Below, one piece after another: positions 1-6,636 of a DNA stretch of 20,802 nt. The translations under genes were made by a program, and so were the position numbers. Every line of letters starts with the position of its first letter. The stretch's first letter is position 1. Origin of the DNA: Dehalococcoidia bacterium UBA6808 (GTDB taxonomy: Bacteria; Chloroflexota; Dehalococcoidia; GIF9; UBA5629); the NCBI GenBank assembly GCA_002452695.1, contig DKFA01000018.1:1-20802 (forward strand), in the 5' to 3' direction. A model generated the notes under the pieces. That model ran no database searches. It worked only from the letters and a program-made list of their open reading frames with translations, and was not told the origin of the DNA.

Positions 1-869
1 GGTATGGCGATATTGAGTATGGTCACGGGGTGACGGCCGGTCATGAGCAGTCCAGCGTAGGCCGTCTCGACAGCTTTGGCCAGTATGCTGTTGCGCACGT
101 AGCGCCGGTTGACGAAGAAGCTGAGGTAGCTGCGGGTGGAGCGCTGTACCGAGGGCGGGCTGGTCAGCCCCTGGATGTACATGAAGCCGTCGCTGCCCTC
201 CACGTCCAGCATGCCTTTGGCCGTCTCCAGGCCGTAGACTTCGCTGACCGAAGAACGCATGTCGGAGTCGCCGGAGGTGTGCAGGGTCGTGCGGCCGTCC
301 ACCGTGAGCCGGAACTTTGTTTCGGGGTAGGCCAGCGCGTACTGGCCGATCAGCGTGGCAATGTGGCCGGATTCGGTAGCGGGCGACTTGAGGAACTTGA
401 GCCGGGCGGGGAAGTTGCGGAAGAGGTGGCGGACGCTGATGGTCGTGCCCTGCGGGCGGCTTTTCTTCTCCCGTACGGCTATCCTGCCGTTTTCCAGCCG
501 CAGGTAGATAGCCGCATCGCTGTTTTTATCGCGGGTCAGGATCTCCATCTCGGCCACCGATGCGATGCTGGGCAGCGCCTCGCCGCGGAAGCCCAGCGTG
601 TGGATGCGTTCCAGGTCATCCAGTCCCGCTATTTTGCTGGTGGCATGCCGGCGGATGGCCACTTCGGCCTCGGCAGCCGACAGACCGCAGCCGTTATCGA
701 TAACGCGCATGAAGCTGACGCCGCCATTCTGTACCTCGACCGCGATCTCTGTGGCGCCGGCGTCAAGCGAGTTCTCCACCAGTTCCTTGATCACGGAAGA
801 GGGACGCTCGATGACCTCGCCGGCAGCAATTTTCGAAGTGACCTCGGGGGGCAGGACTTTTATCGGCAT
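1..869 (-). CDS. mutL: DNA mismatch repair protein MutL, N-terminal part (runs off the left edge)
   Basis: MutL couples MutS mismatch recognition to downstream strand removal; its N-terminal half is a GHKL ATPase. The reverse strand reads open from an ATG at 869 to the window edge (289 codons plus two bases), so the C-terminal dimerisation/endonuclease part lies outside. Visible GHKL motifs: ELVENSLDAGAT (residues 29-40, with the catalytic-type Glu32 and Mg-binding Asn33), DNGCGL (58-63), RHATSKI (74-80) and TLGFRGEAL (91-99). A later NRRYVRN motif fits the transducer domain. No SD site precedes the ATG. A TAAAAT hexamer ends five bases upstream of it on this strand, so the mRNA may be leaderless. 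The gene is divergent from the acetyl-CoA synthetase gene. Family assignment is secure; whether the missing half carries an endonuclease site cannot be seen. Confidence 0.96.
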   Translation of the reverse strand, partial: MPIKVLPPEVTSKIAAGEVIERPSSVIKELVENSLDAGATEIAVEVQNGGVSFMRVIDNGCGLSAAEAEVAIRRHATSKIAGLDDLERIHTLGFRGEALPSIASVAEMEILTRDKNSDAAIYLRLENGRIAVREKKSRPQGTTISVRHLFRNFPARLKFLKSPATESGHIATLIGQYALAYPETKFRLTVDGRTTLHTSGDSDMRSSVSEVYGLETAKGMLDVEGSDGFMYIQGLTSPPSVQRSTRSYLSFFVNRRYVRNSILAKAVETAYAGLLMTGRHPVTILNIAI

Positions 870-896
870 GGGCTAATTTTACATCATTTCCCCGAC

Positions 897-925
897 TTGA
901 TTAACGCATAGTCAATAGATACAAT
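897..925 (+). promoter_or_regulatory. Sigma-70-type promoter of the acetyl-CoA synthetase gene
   Basis: TTGATT (897-902) and TACAAT (920-925) are separated by exactly 17 bases. Transcription would start near 932, leaving a leader of about 50 bases that holds the SD sequence AGGAGGT (970-976), eight bases before the ATG at 985. Confidence 0.6.
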
Positions 926-984
926 GTTTGGAAATTCCGTTTTGCAAGTTTCATAACAGGATAAAATGCAGGAGGTAGCGTTTA

Positions 985-2949
985 ATGGCTGAGACATCTA
1001 TGGAAGAACGTAAAGCAGCGGGTATGCTGCCACCCCACGTAGCGGCATTTTATAAAAGAGCAGAGGAAGACTACGAAGGTTTCTGGGAGGACGCGGCCAA
1101 TAAGGCCATCCATGACATCTACTGGTTCAGGAAGTGGGACAAAGTCTTCGAGCACAATTACCCTACCTTCAAATGGTTCTTGGGCGGCAGAACTAACGTC
1201 TGCTACAACTGCCTGGACTACAAGGTCAGGATGGGCAGGGGCGCCAAAGCCGTCCTCATCTACGAGAACGGCGATACGGGCGAGGTCAGGACCGTCACCT
1301 ATATCCAGTTGCTCAACCTGGTGAAAAAATATGCCGCAGCCCTGCGGGGCATCGGTGTGAAGAAGGGCGACCGGGTGGCCGTCTATATGCCGATGAGTAT
1401 CGAAGCCGTCGGCGCCATGCTGGCCTGCGCCAGAATCGGCGCCATCCATGTGGTCATCTTCGCCGGCTTCTCGCCCCGCGCCATCGCTGACCGCATCGAA
1501 CTGAGCGGCGCCCAAGTGGTCGTCTGCAAGGCGCGCGGCTCCCGCCGCGGCAAGCCAGTGCAACTCAAGGAGATGGTCGACGAGGCGCTGGCGAGGCTGC
1601 CCGAAGATTTCGGTTTCAGGCACACGGTGGTGCTGGACGCTCCCGAAGACAAAGACGTGCCTCTTAAACATGGACGTGACATCCTGTGGAAGGACTTTCT
1701 GGCCAGAGGGGAGGGGCAGAGCGGGGACTACGAGGAGATGGAGTCCAACGAGCCGCTCTTCCTGCTGCCGACCTCCGGCACCACGGCCAAACCCAAGGTC
1801 AGCCTGCAGAACCACGGCGGCTACCAGGTCTATGTCTACTCTATGGGCAAGTGGATCTACGGATTGAACACAAATGATATCTGGTTTTCGACCTCCGACA
1901 TCGGCTGGATCGTGGGCCACAGCTACAACGTCTACGGTCCGCTACTACATGGTTGCACATCTTTACTGTTCGAAGGAACGCCGGACTATCCTAATAACGA
2001 AGTATGGTATGACATCATCGAGCGCAACCGGGTGAGCGGGATGTTTACCTCGCCTACCGGTATACGCGCCCTGGCCCGCGCGGGGGTAGCCCCGGCCCGC
2101 AAGCACGATCTGAGCTCGGTCCAGCGTGTGGTCTGCGCCGGCGAGGTGCTCAACCCGGCCGCCTGGCAGTGGTTTCAGCAGGAGGTCTTCCAGAACAGGA
2201 TACCAGTGGTGGACCATATGTGGCAGACCGAGACTTCGGGCGCCATCATCGGCAATCCCTACGGACTGGGCATGGCCCCGATCAAGCCCGGCTCTTCCAC
2301 CTTCACTACGCCAGGCATCATTGCCGACATCGTCGACGAAAAGGACGGTCATTCCTGCGCCGTGGGAGAGAAGGGCATACTTGTGATCAAGAAGCCTTTT
2401 CCGGGGTTGACTCCCACACTGTGGGGAGATCCTGAGCGCTACCGCACAGACTATTGGGAGGCCCGGCCCGGCACCAAAGGCATGTACTATGCCGGCGACG
2501 CTGCGGAGAGGGATGCCGACGGCTATATCTGGTTCGCCGGCCGCGCCGACGAGGTCATCAAGATTGCCGCCCACCGCATCGGCACGATCGAGGTGGAAAA
2601 TGCCCTGGTCTCACATCCGGCCGTGGTCGAAGCGGCCGTGACAGGCGTGCCGGACGAACTGAGGGGTGAGGTGGCCAGCGCCTTCGTTGTGCTCAAGCAG
2701 GGCTTTGAGCCTTCCGATGCCCTCAAGAAGGAGCTGATCGACCATATCCGCAGGGAGATGGGCGCCATCGTCGTGATGAAGGACATCGGCTTCATCCACA
2801 TGCTGCCCAAGACCCGCAGCGGCAAGATTATGCGCCGCGTGATCAAGGCCCTGCTCACCAACAAAGACCTGGGGGACCTTTCTACCATCGAGGAGGAGGC
2901 CTCGGTCGAGGAGATCAGAGAAGCGGTTCAGAAGATCGGCAAAATCTGA
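985..2949 (+). CDS. acsA: AMP-forming acetyl-CoA synthetase family protein (acetate/propionate-CoA ligase)
   Basis: Activates a short-chain acid with ATP to an acyl-adenylate and transfers it to CoA, releasing AMP and pyrophosphate; cytoplasmic. The length of 654 aa is normal for Acs. Motifs in order: ACS N-terminal segment (about 20-80), P-loop TSGTTAKPK (263-271; the usual form is TSGTTGKPK), WQTET (413-417), whose Trp corresponds to the residue limiting the acid pocket in Salmonella Acs, YAGD and GRADEVIKIAAHR (about 502-531), and PKTRSGKIMRR (609-619) with the catalytic Lys614 that is acetylated in homologues. The retained Trp favours acetate or propionate over longer acids. The AAHR in place of the usual SGHR and the Ala in the P-loop mark a divergent branch, so the exact substrate is open. 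The start is fixed by AGGAGGT eight bases upstream. Stands alone, divergent from mutL. The frame stays open for 54 codons after the TGA (see the tail feature). Confidence 0.9.
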   Translation: MAETSMEERKAAGMLPPHVAAFYKRAEEDYEGFWEDAANKAIHDIYWFRKWDKVFEHNYPTFKWFLGGRTNVCYNCLDYKVRMGRGAKAVLIYENGDTGEVRTVTYIQLLNLVKKYAAALRGIGVKKGDRVAVYMPMSIEAVGAMLACARIGAIHVVIFAGFSPRAIADRIELSGAQVVVCKARGSRRGKPVQLKEMVDEALARLPEDFGFRHTVVLDAPEDKDVPLKHGRDILWKDFLARGEGQSGDYEEMESNEPLFLLPTSGTTAKPKVSLQNHGGYQVYVYSMGKWIYGLNTNDIWFSTSDIGWIVGHSYNVYGPLLHGCTSLLFEGTPDYPNNEVWYDIIERNRVSGMFTSPTGIRALARAGVAPARKHDLSSVQRVVCAGEVLNPAAWQWFQQEVFQNRIPVVDHMWQTETSGAIIGNPYGLGMAPIKPGSSTFTTPGIIADIVDEKDGHSCAVGEKGILVIKKPFPGLTPTLWGDPERYRTDYWEARPGTKGMYYAGDAAERDADGYIWFAGRADEVIKIAAHRIGTIEVENALVSHPAVVEAAVTGVPDELRGEVASAFVVLKQGFEPSDALKKELIDHIRREMGAIVVMKDIGFIHMLPKTRSGKIMRRVIKALLTNKDLGDLSTIEEEASVEEIREAVQKIGKI

Positions 2950-3114
2950 GTCATAACAGGTACAACTACCTCGGGCAGCACGGGTACAAGGCAAAGCGCG
3001 GAGGCCGGAGCAACTGCTGTCGGCAGCAGAACGGGAACGACCGGAACCGGCATAAGCCGGGGAAGCCGGACCGGTTCCAACCGGCAGCCAGCAGCGCAAT
3101 ACCGCGCAACTTAG
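2950..3114 (+). other. GC-rich hairpin-forming tail in frame with the synthetase, Gly/Thr/Ser-rich if translated
   Basis: After the TGA at 2947-2949 the same frame stays open for 54 codons to a TAG at 3112-3114 and would encode a low-complexity Gly/Thr/Ser/Arg tail. The DNA contains a 6-bp hairpin with a TCGG tetraloop (CTGCTG 3014-3019, CAGCAG 3024-3029) and an 8-bp inverted repeat GGAACCGG (3043-3050) / CCGGTTCC (3071-3078). There is no T-run, so this is not a standard intrinsic terminator. It may be a decayed coding end, a structured 3' UTR or a low-complexity expansion; I cannot decide between them. Confidence 0.4.
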
Positions 3115-3264
3115 AGTAGTGTCACGCAATTAGCTGAACATAAAGCGATAAAGCTGGTATGCTCCAGTTATAAACAAGCCAGCGAAAGCTATCGATTTAT
3201 GGGAAAACCATTTGTTTGGACGGCCAGCGCTGAGGCAATACTAAAAAGGGTCACCAAATATTGA
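3115..3264 (+). pseudogene. Remnant of an IS630-family-like transposase C-terminus
   Basis: A 49-codon open stretch ends at TGA 3262-3264 and has no usable start. Its last residues read GKPFVWTASAEAILKRV, closely resembling the C-terminal PKPFVWTxTADxIL signature that I know from IS630-type DDE transposases. The catalytic DDE domain is absent, so only a dead end-fragment remains. It is in the same frame as the synthetase and its tail, probably by chance. No clear terminal inverted repeats were found nearby, only a small GTCA/TGAC inverted repeat just after the stop. Family identity rests on one short motif. Confidence 0.5.
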
Positions 3265-3437
3265 GTCATTTTAGTGACAGCACACTGGAAATCACGATGT
3301 GACTTTAAGAAGTGGTATCCCTATTTGTGGCAAGTCAATTGAAGTGGCACCGATATGAATTTAAAGTTGCCCTTTCCGTCAATTTGTTGCTTCTATATGT
3401 GGGCCCTGTTTTAGTTGCGGTAGAATTGCCCAGAATG
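3265..3437. other. Gene-free AT-rich spacer after the transposase remnant
   Basis: Completes the 488-base gap between the synthetase and degV genes. I see no open frame of note, no RNA gene and no hairpin followed by a T-run that would end the convergent degV transcript. Confidence 0.4.
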
Positions 3438-4307
3438 CTAATTTTCAGCGTAGAAAGAGAGCCCGACCACTCCCGGGCCTAAGTGAACACCACAGGCTGG
3501 GGAAACATCTGAGATGTAGACCTCGCGGCAGTCAAAATTTGAAACGACCTGCTGTTTGAGGCTCTCTGCCTCGAGAGACACGTTACCATGGTCAACGATG
3601 GCATGTATTCGACCCCTGTCCTTCACCCTTTCACTTACAATCTCCAACAAACGGTCCACAGCCTTTTGCTTTGTCCTCACTCTCTCTATCGGCTCCACAG
3701 CACCGGTGATGTTGGATACCTCAAGGATGGGTTTTATGCTCAGTAAGCTGCCCGCCCAGTAGGCAGCCTTGCCTATTCGCCCTCCCTTGGCCAAATATTT
3801 GAGAGTATCCATAACTGCTATTACATTTATCTTCTCTCGGACACTTTCCGCTGCCGCTACTACTTCAGGTAAGCTCTTACCCTCTTTCGCTGCCCGAACT
3901 GCAGCTAAAACTATCAAGCCCATACCTCCAACAGCGCTGCGGGAATCGATTATTTCTATCTGGGTATCGGGCAGCAACTCTTTTGCTTGCTCTCTGGCTT
4001 GCAGGGCAGCCTCTAGTCCCATCGTGCTGAACTGCCGAGTAAGGCAAATACATGCCACACCTTTGGTTCTCTGTGCAGCCTGACGATAGACCTCCATGAA
4101 ATCTTGAGGTTTAGGAGCAGAAGTGGTAGGCAGCCTATCCGATTTCTCTAACAGGGAGTAAAAATCAGCAGGGGTTAGCCCAATTCTGTCGAGATAACCT
4201 CTATCTCCAAAAATAATCTGCAACGGGGCAAAGAGAATATCATACTGCTTCATCACCGCATTCGGTAGCCCGACTGAACTATCGGTAACGACTGTCACTT
4301 GCTGCAT
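3438..4307 (-). CDS. DegV family protein (FakB-type fatty-acid-binding protein)
   Basis: DegV/FakB proteins bind one fatty acid and present it to the kinase FakA, giving an acyl-phosphate that feeds PlsX/PlsY in phospholipid synthesis. The protein is 289 aa, the normal family size. It starts with the typical VVTDSSVGLP segment (6-15), has the TTSAPKPQDF segment (61-70), and a C-terminal domain with KYLAKGGRIGKAA followed by LLSIKPIL, as expected for the lipid-binding fold. The start is fixed by an AGGAGGAGG run just upstream on the reverse strand. It lies 58 bases downstream of a PlsY-like gene on the same strand, so the two are probably co-transcribed; this suits a lipid role. No FakA kinase is in the window. 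Many genomes carry several DegV proteins with different lipid preference, which cannot be read from sequence. Confidence 0.92.
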   Translation of the reverse strand: MQQVTVVTDSSVGLPNAVMKQYDILFAPLQIIFGDRGYLDRIGLTPADFYSLLEKSDRLPTTSAPKPQDFMEVYRQAAQRTKGVACICLTRQFSTMGLEAALQAREQAKELLPDTQIEIIDSRSAVGGMGLIVLAAVRAAKEGKSLPEVVAAAESVREKINVIAVMDTLKYLAKGGRIGKAAYWAGSLLSIKPILEVSNITGAVEPIERVRTKQKAVDRLLEIVSERVKDRGRIHAIVDHGNVSLEAESLKQQVVSNFDCREVYISDVSPACGVHLGPGVVGLSFYAEN

Positions 4308-4365
4308 CTTATCCTCCTCCTGCGCTTAGAGAGCAGGTTTTGTAAGGTATACCCTCTGAGAGGTG

Positions 4366-4986
4366 TCACCCAATTGAATTACCTCCCGGCGCTTTCCCTG
4401 GCATGGTGCGGCTCTTTAAGAACATGGGAACAGATAGAAAAACAGGAAAGACTATAAGTAATGGTGAAATATCTTGCATCCACGGCAACGCGGGTAAAAT
4501 CCCGAGTACACTATCGACCCACAAGACTACGGGTAAAATACCGAATATGATACCGGTGGCTAGGGTTGACTTGTGAGTAAGGAAGTAGGGTATAGCTGCT
4601 ATTACAAGCGCAATGAGAAATTGCCACAACATTAGCGAAGCGAGAACGCCATAGGTAGTAGCTGCTCCTCTACCTCCTTTGAAGCCAAGAAAAACAGACC
4701 AGTTGTGTCCCACTATCGCCATTATTCCACAAAGGAGCGCAACAATAAGAGGGACATCGGTCGTCAGGGCAAGCGCCACTGATAGAGCCCCTTTGCTGAA
4801 GTCCAAAAACCCGACCATCATGCCGCCAGCAATGCCCAGGTTGCGAAATGCGGCTGCAGCCCCGATACGCCCATCGCCAACCTCACGCATATCTATATCC
4901 TTTAACAAACGCCCAATGATATAAGCCGAAGGAATTGATCCCAGAAAATAAGCAGCAAATATCACCGCAACCATTGTGGCTATCAT
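4366..4986 (-). CDS. PlsY-like integral membrane protein, divergent (copy A)
   Basis: PlsY transfers an acyl group from acyl-phosphate to glycerol-3-phosphate at the membrane. The protein has 206 aa and about six membrane segments, as in PlsY. The opening GSIPSAYIIGRL (16-27) and GHNWSVFLGFKGGRGAAT (93-110) match family segments. Motif 1, usually GSGNxGATN, is changed to GDGRIGAAA (37-45), and the C-terminal motif 3 with its His and Asn is absent. Membership of the superfamily is clear; the acyltransferase reaction is not assured. The start is supported by GGGAGG upstream on the reverse strand. It is the first gene of a probable two-gene operon with the DegV protein, which could deliver acyl groups. 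A second protein with the same altered motif lies at 18305-18928. Confidence 0.82.
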   Translation of the reverse strand: MIATMVAVIFAAYFLGSIPSAYIIGRLLKDIDMREVGDGRIGAAAAFRNLGIAGGMMVGFLDFSKGALSVALALTTDVPLIVALLCGIMAIVGHNWSVFLGFKGGRGAATTYGVLASLMLWQFLIALVIAAIPYFLTHKSTLATGIIFGILPVVLWVDSVLGILPALPWMQDISPLLIVFPVFLSVPMFLKSRTMPGKAPGGNSIG

Positions 4987-5061
4987 CTAAGGCCTCCCAT
5001 TCAATTTACCTCATGTAGGTATGCTTAGACTTACTACGCTTATTTTACTATGCATTGTATT

Positions 5062-5091
5062 ACTACATATTACTATACTACATATTACTAT
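5062..5091. repeat. Perfect 15-bp tandem duplication inside the promoter
   Basis: The unit ACTACATATTACTAT occurs at 5062-5076 and again at 5077-5091 without mismatch. Further partial copies (TTACTA, TACTAT) precede it from about 5030. It duplicates the -10 hexamer of the reverse-strand promoter, so copy number could alter expression. Confidence 0.85.
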
Positions 5092-5100
5092 ACTTTTCAA
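5072..5100 (-). promoter_or_regulatory. Sigma-70-type promoter of the PlsY-like/degV operon
   Basis: On the reverse strand TTGAAA (5095-5100) and TATAGT (5072-5077) are 17 bases apart. The start point would be near 5064, giving a leader of about 78 bases. A second TATAGT lies at 5087-5092 because of the tandem duplication that overlaps the promoter. Confidence 0.6.
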
Positions 5101-5155
5101 ATACTTTTTTGAGAGCAGGTCACCATCAAGGGCAGTCTAATGGGACATTTAAAAT

Positions 5156-5187
5156 GGGCTAATGCCCGTTTTCTACGGGCTGCCTAT
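5156..5187. other. Two overlapping small GC hairpins
   Basis: The segment reads GGGC-TAAT-GCCC followed by GCCCG-TTTTCTA-CGGGC; the two stems share the central GCCC, so they are mutually exclusive folds. It has no T-run and no assigned gene downstream. Function unknown. Confidence 0.3.
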
Positions 5188-5259
5188 TGAGCGTTCCAAT
5201 GATTGACTGATAAGGCCGGTCATTTTCCTCATAAGAGTCAAGTGTAGACGAGGAATCGC

Positions 5260-5470
5260 ACGTTGGCTGCTGCGACAGACCGATTGAGCATGGTGGTTGT
5301 TACGTCACTGATAACCCGCGTCAACGAATATACTCTGGCACTGTCCCTGACCGGCGGCGGCCCGGTCGATGCCGAGGGCTGCGCAACGGCGCCATCGTCG
5401 ACCCGGGATGCCCGGCCTTCCCGATCAGCGCGGCGATGGTCTTCTTTGCTTTCAACCAGGGAGTGATCTG
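5260..5470 (+). pseudogene. Probable broken fragment of a membrane pyrophosphatase (hppA)
   Basis: This GC-rich patch inside an otherwise AT-rich gap looks like former coding sequence. In one frame it reads VVVTSLITRVNEY and then GGGPV, resembling the H+-PPase segment around ITxxNEYYT...GPV. In another frame, further on, it reads GLRNGAIVDPGCPAFPI and AAMVFF, which could match the following GLxxGMxSTxxPVxxIxxA segment. Reading both requires a frameshift, and no start or catalytic region is present. Identity is tentative: it rests on visual similarity to a family I know, not an alignment. Confidence 0.35.
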
Positions 5471-5519
5471 GGTAACGAGGAGACGGGCAAATTATGCATC
5501 CAAATTTTACATTGCTGCC

Positions 5520-5975
5520 TTAGACGTCCAATGTGAAGTCATAGTTCACTACGGGACTGCGTCGGAAACCCATATTCTCCACCATGTTGCGGAGTCTCTC
5601 ATCTTTTTCCCTGAATATGGCGCGAATAATATCTATACTTTCGTCGCGGCATCTGTCCATGATCTCATGGACAAGCAGGTGTCCAATCCCCTGCCCCCGA
5701 TATTTTTCAGCAATATCGATGGCATGAATGACACAGAACTCGCTGAAAGGCATGCCCATATACATAATATGGGCAAGGACAAAACCCACGACTTTGTTGC
5801 CGACCTCCGCGACAAAACTGAAATCAAGCGGGCCGCCGGGATCGAGTGATACCATATCCTTATACGTTATCTGGCTTTTGCCTCCACCAATTATCTTGTC
5901 AAGCTCGATAACGGCATCGATATCTGCTCTGCTCATACGGCGGATTGTGACCCGTTCATTGGTAATCTTGTTCAT
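5520..5975 (-). CDS. GNAT family N-acetyltransferase
   Basis: GNAT enzymes move an acetyl group from acetyl-CoA to an amine. From the ATG at 5975 the product is 151 aa, a single GNAT domain. The acetyl-CoA pyrophosphate loop is seen as EKYRGQGIGHLLV, matching motif A (R/Q-x-x-G-x-G/A), followed by the usual helix and a late MVENMGFRR segment, as in RimI-like proteins. The frame extends 25 codons further upstream, but a strong GAGGAGGAGG just before MNKITNERV decides the shorter start. An extended -10 promoter lies upstream. It is a single-gene unit as far as visible. The acceptor substrate cannot be told; RimI-like protein acetylation is one option. Confidence 0.85.
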   Translation of the reverse strand: MNKITNERVTIRRMSRADIDAVIELDKIIGGGKSQITYKDMVSLDPGGPLDFSFVAEVGNKVVGFVLAHIMYMGMPFSEFCVIHAIDIAEKYRGQGIGHLLVHEIMDRCRDESIDIIRAIFREKDERLRNMVENMGFRRSPVVNYDFTLDV

Positions 5976-6015
5976 CGGTCCTCCTCCTCGTTTCACAGTA
6001 GCCCTTATTATTACC

Positions 6016-6024
6016 ATTATAGCA
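6016..6024 (-). promoter_or_regulatory. Extended -10 promoter element of the GNAT gene
   Basis: On the reverse strand TGC directly precedes a perfect TATAAT, an extended -10 element. No good -35 hexamer is seen at 17 bases, as is common with extended -10 promoters. The start point would be about 33 bases before the ATG. Confidence 0.5.
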
Positions 6025-6222
6025 TTTTGAAAACCGCACAGTTCAGGCACGGTAAACTACCAGGGATTCAGGTCCAGAATGGAATTCCCCCATTATTATC
6101 AGGCAGGTTATGGGAATTTTATATACCCTGCTAATCAACCACAGTATCATTTAACAGGCTGCCATGCTATTGACCGGGCTGCATGCCTTATTAATCACAA
6201 CCGAGCGCGCAATGTAATATCG

Positions 6223-6606
6223 TCACCGCTTGCCGAGCTTGTATTTTTCGACGGTCTCCAGGATCACTTTTTCGAGGTTCTCGGGCAATACAGGCTTAAT
6301 CAGGTAATCAACTGCGCCCAGCTTCTTGGCCTCATCCGCCGACCCCTCGGACGGGAAAGCTGTAATGACGATGGACTTGATGTAGGGCTTCATCAGCTTG
6401 ATATCCTTCAGCACTTCTATACCGCTTTTACCGGGCAGCCTGACATCCAGGATAGCAATGCTGTAGTCTTTGCTGGCTACCATGGCAAGGGCTTTTTCGC
6501 CGCTTTCAGCCGTCTCGGTCTGATAGCCCGCAGCGTTAAGCCAGTCAGATATGGAGTCCCTCACGATAGCTTCATCGTCGACGATAAGTATTGGTTTAAT
6601 GTCCAA
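6223..6606 (-). CDS. Stand-alone response regulator receiver (CheY-like)
   Basis: Receives phosphate from a histidine kinase; there is no DNA-binding or enzymatic output domain. The 127 aa form a complete receiver: acidic pair Asp10/Asp11, phospho-acceptor Asp54 in ILDVRLPG, switch Thr82 and Lys104 in YLIKP. The start codon is TTG, fixed by AGGAGG six bases upstream; no ATG fits. It follows the kinase gene by 30 bases on the same strand, so kinase and receiver are one operon and very probably partners. With no output domain, it must act through protein contact or pass the phosphate onward; the partner is not in the window. Confidence 0.93.
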   Translation of the reverse strand: MDIKPILIVDDEAIVRDSISDWLNAAGYQTETAESGEKALAMVASKDYSIAILDVRLPGKSGIEVLKDIKLMKPYIKSIVITAFPSEGSADEAKKLGAVDYLIKPVLPENLEKVILETVEKYKLGKR

Positions 6607-6636
6607 TGTGCACCTCCTGTTTTTAAACTGTATATT

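Noticed and set aside
30..911. Forward open frame of 293 codons opposite mutL
   Set aside because: The reverse strand encodes clear MutL GHKL motifs; the forward frame has no family features.
982..1920. Long reverse-strand open frame opposite the acetyl-CoA synthetase
   Set aside because: Antisense shadow of a GC-rich conserved gene, with no SD site or recognisable domain.
951..2960. 10-bp direct repeat TCATAACAGG at 951-960 and 2951-2960 flanking the synthetase gene
   Set aside because: A 10-mer repeat is expected by chance many times in 20 kb, and there are no inverted repeats or transposase to make it a target-site duplication.
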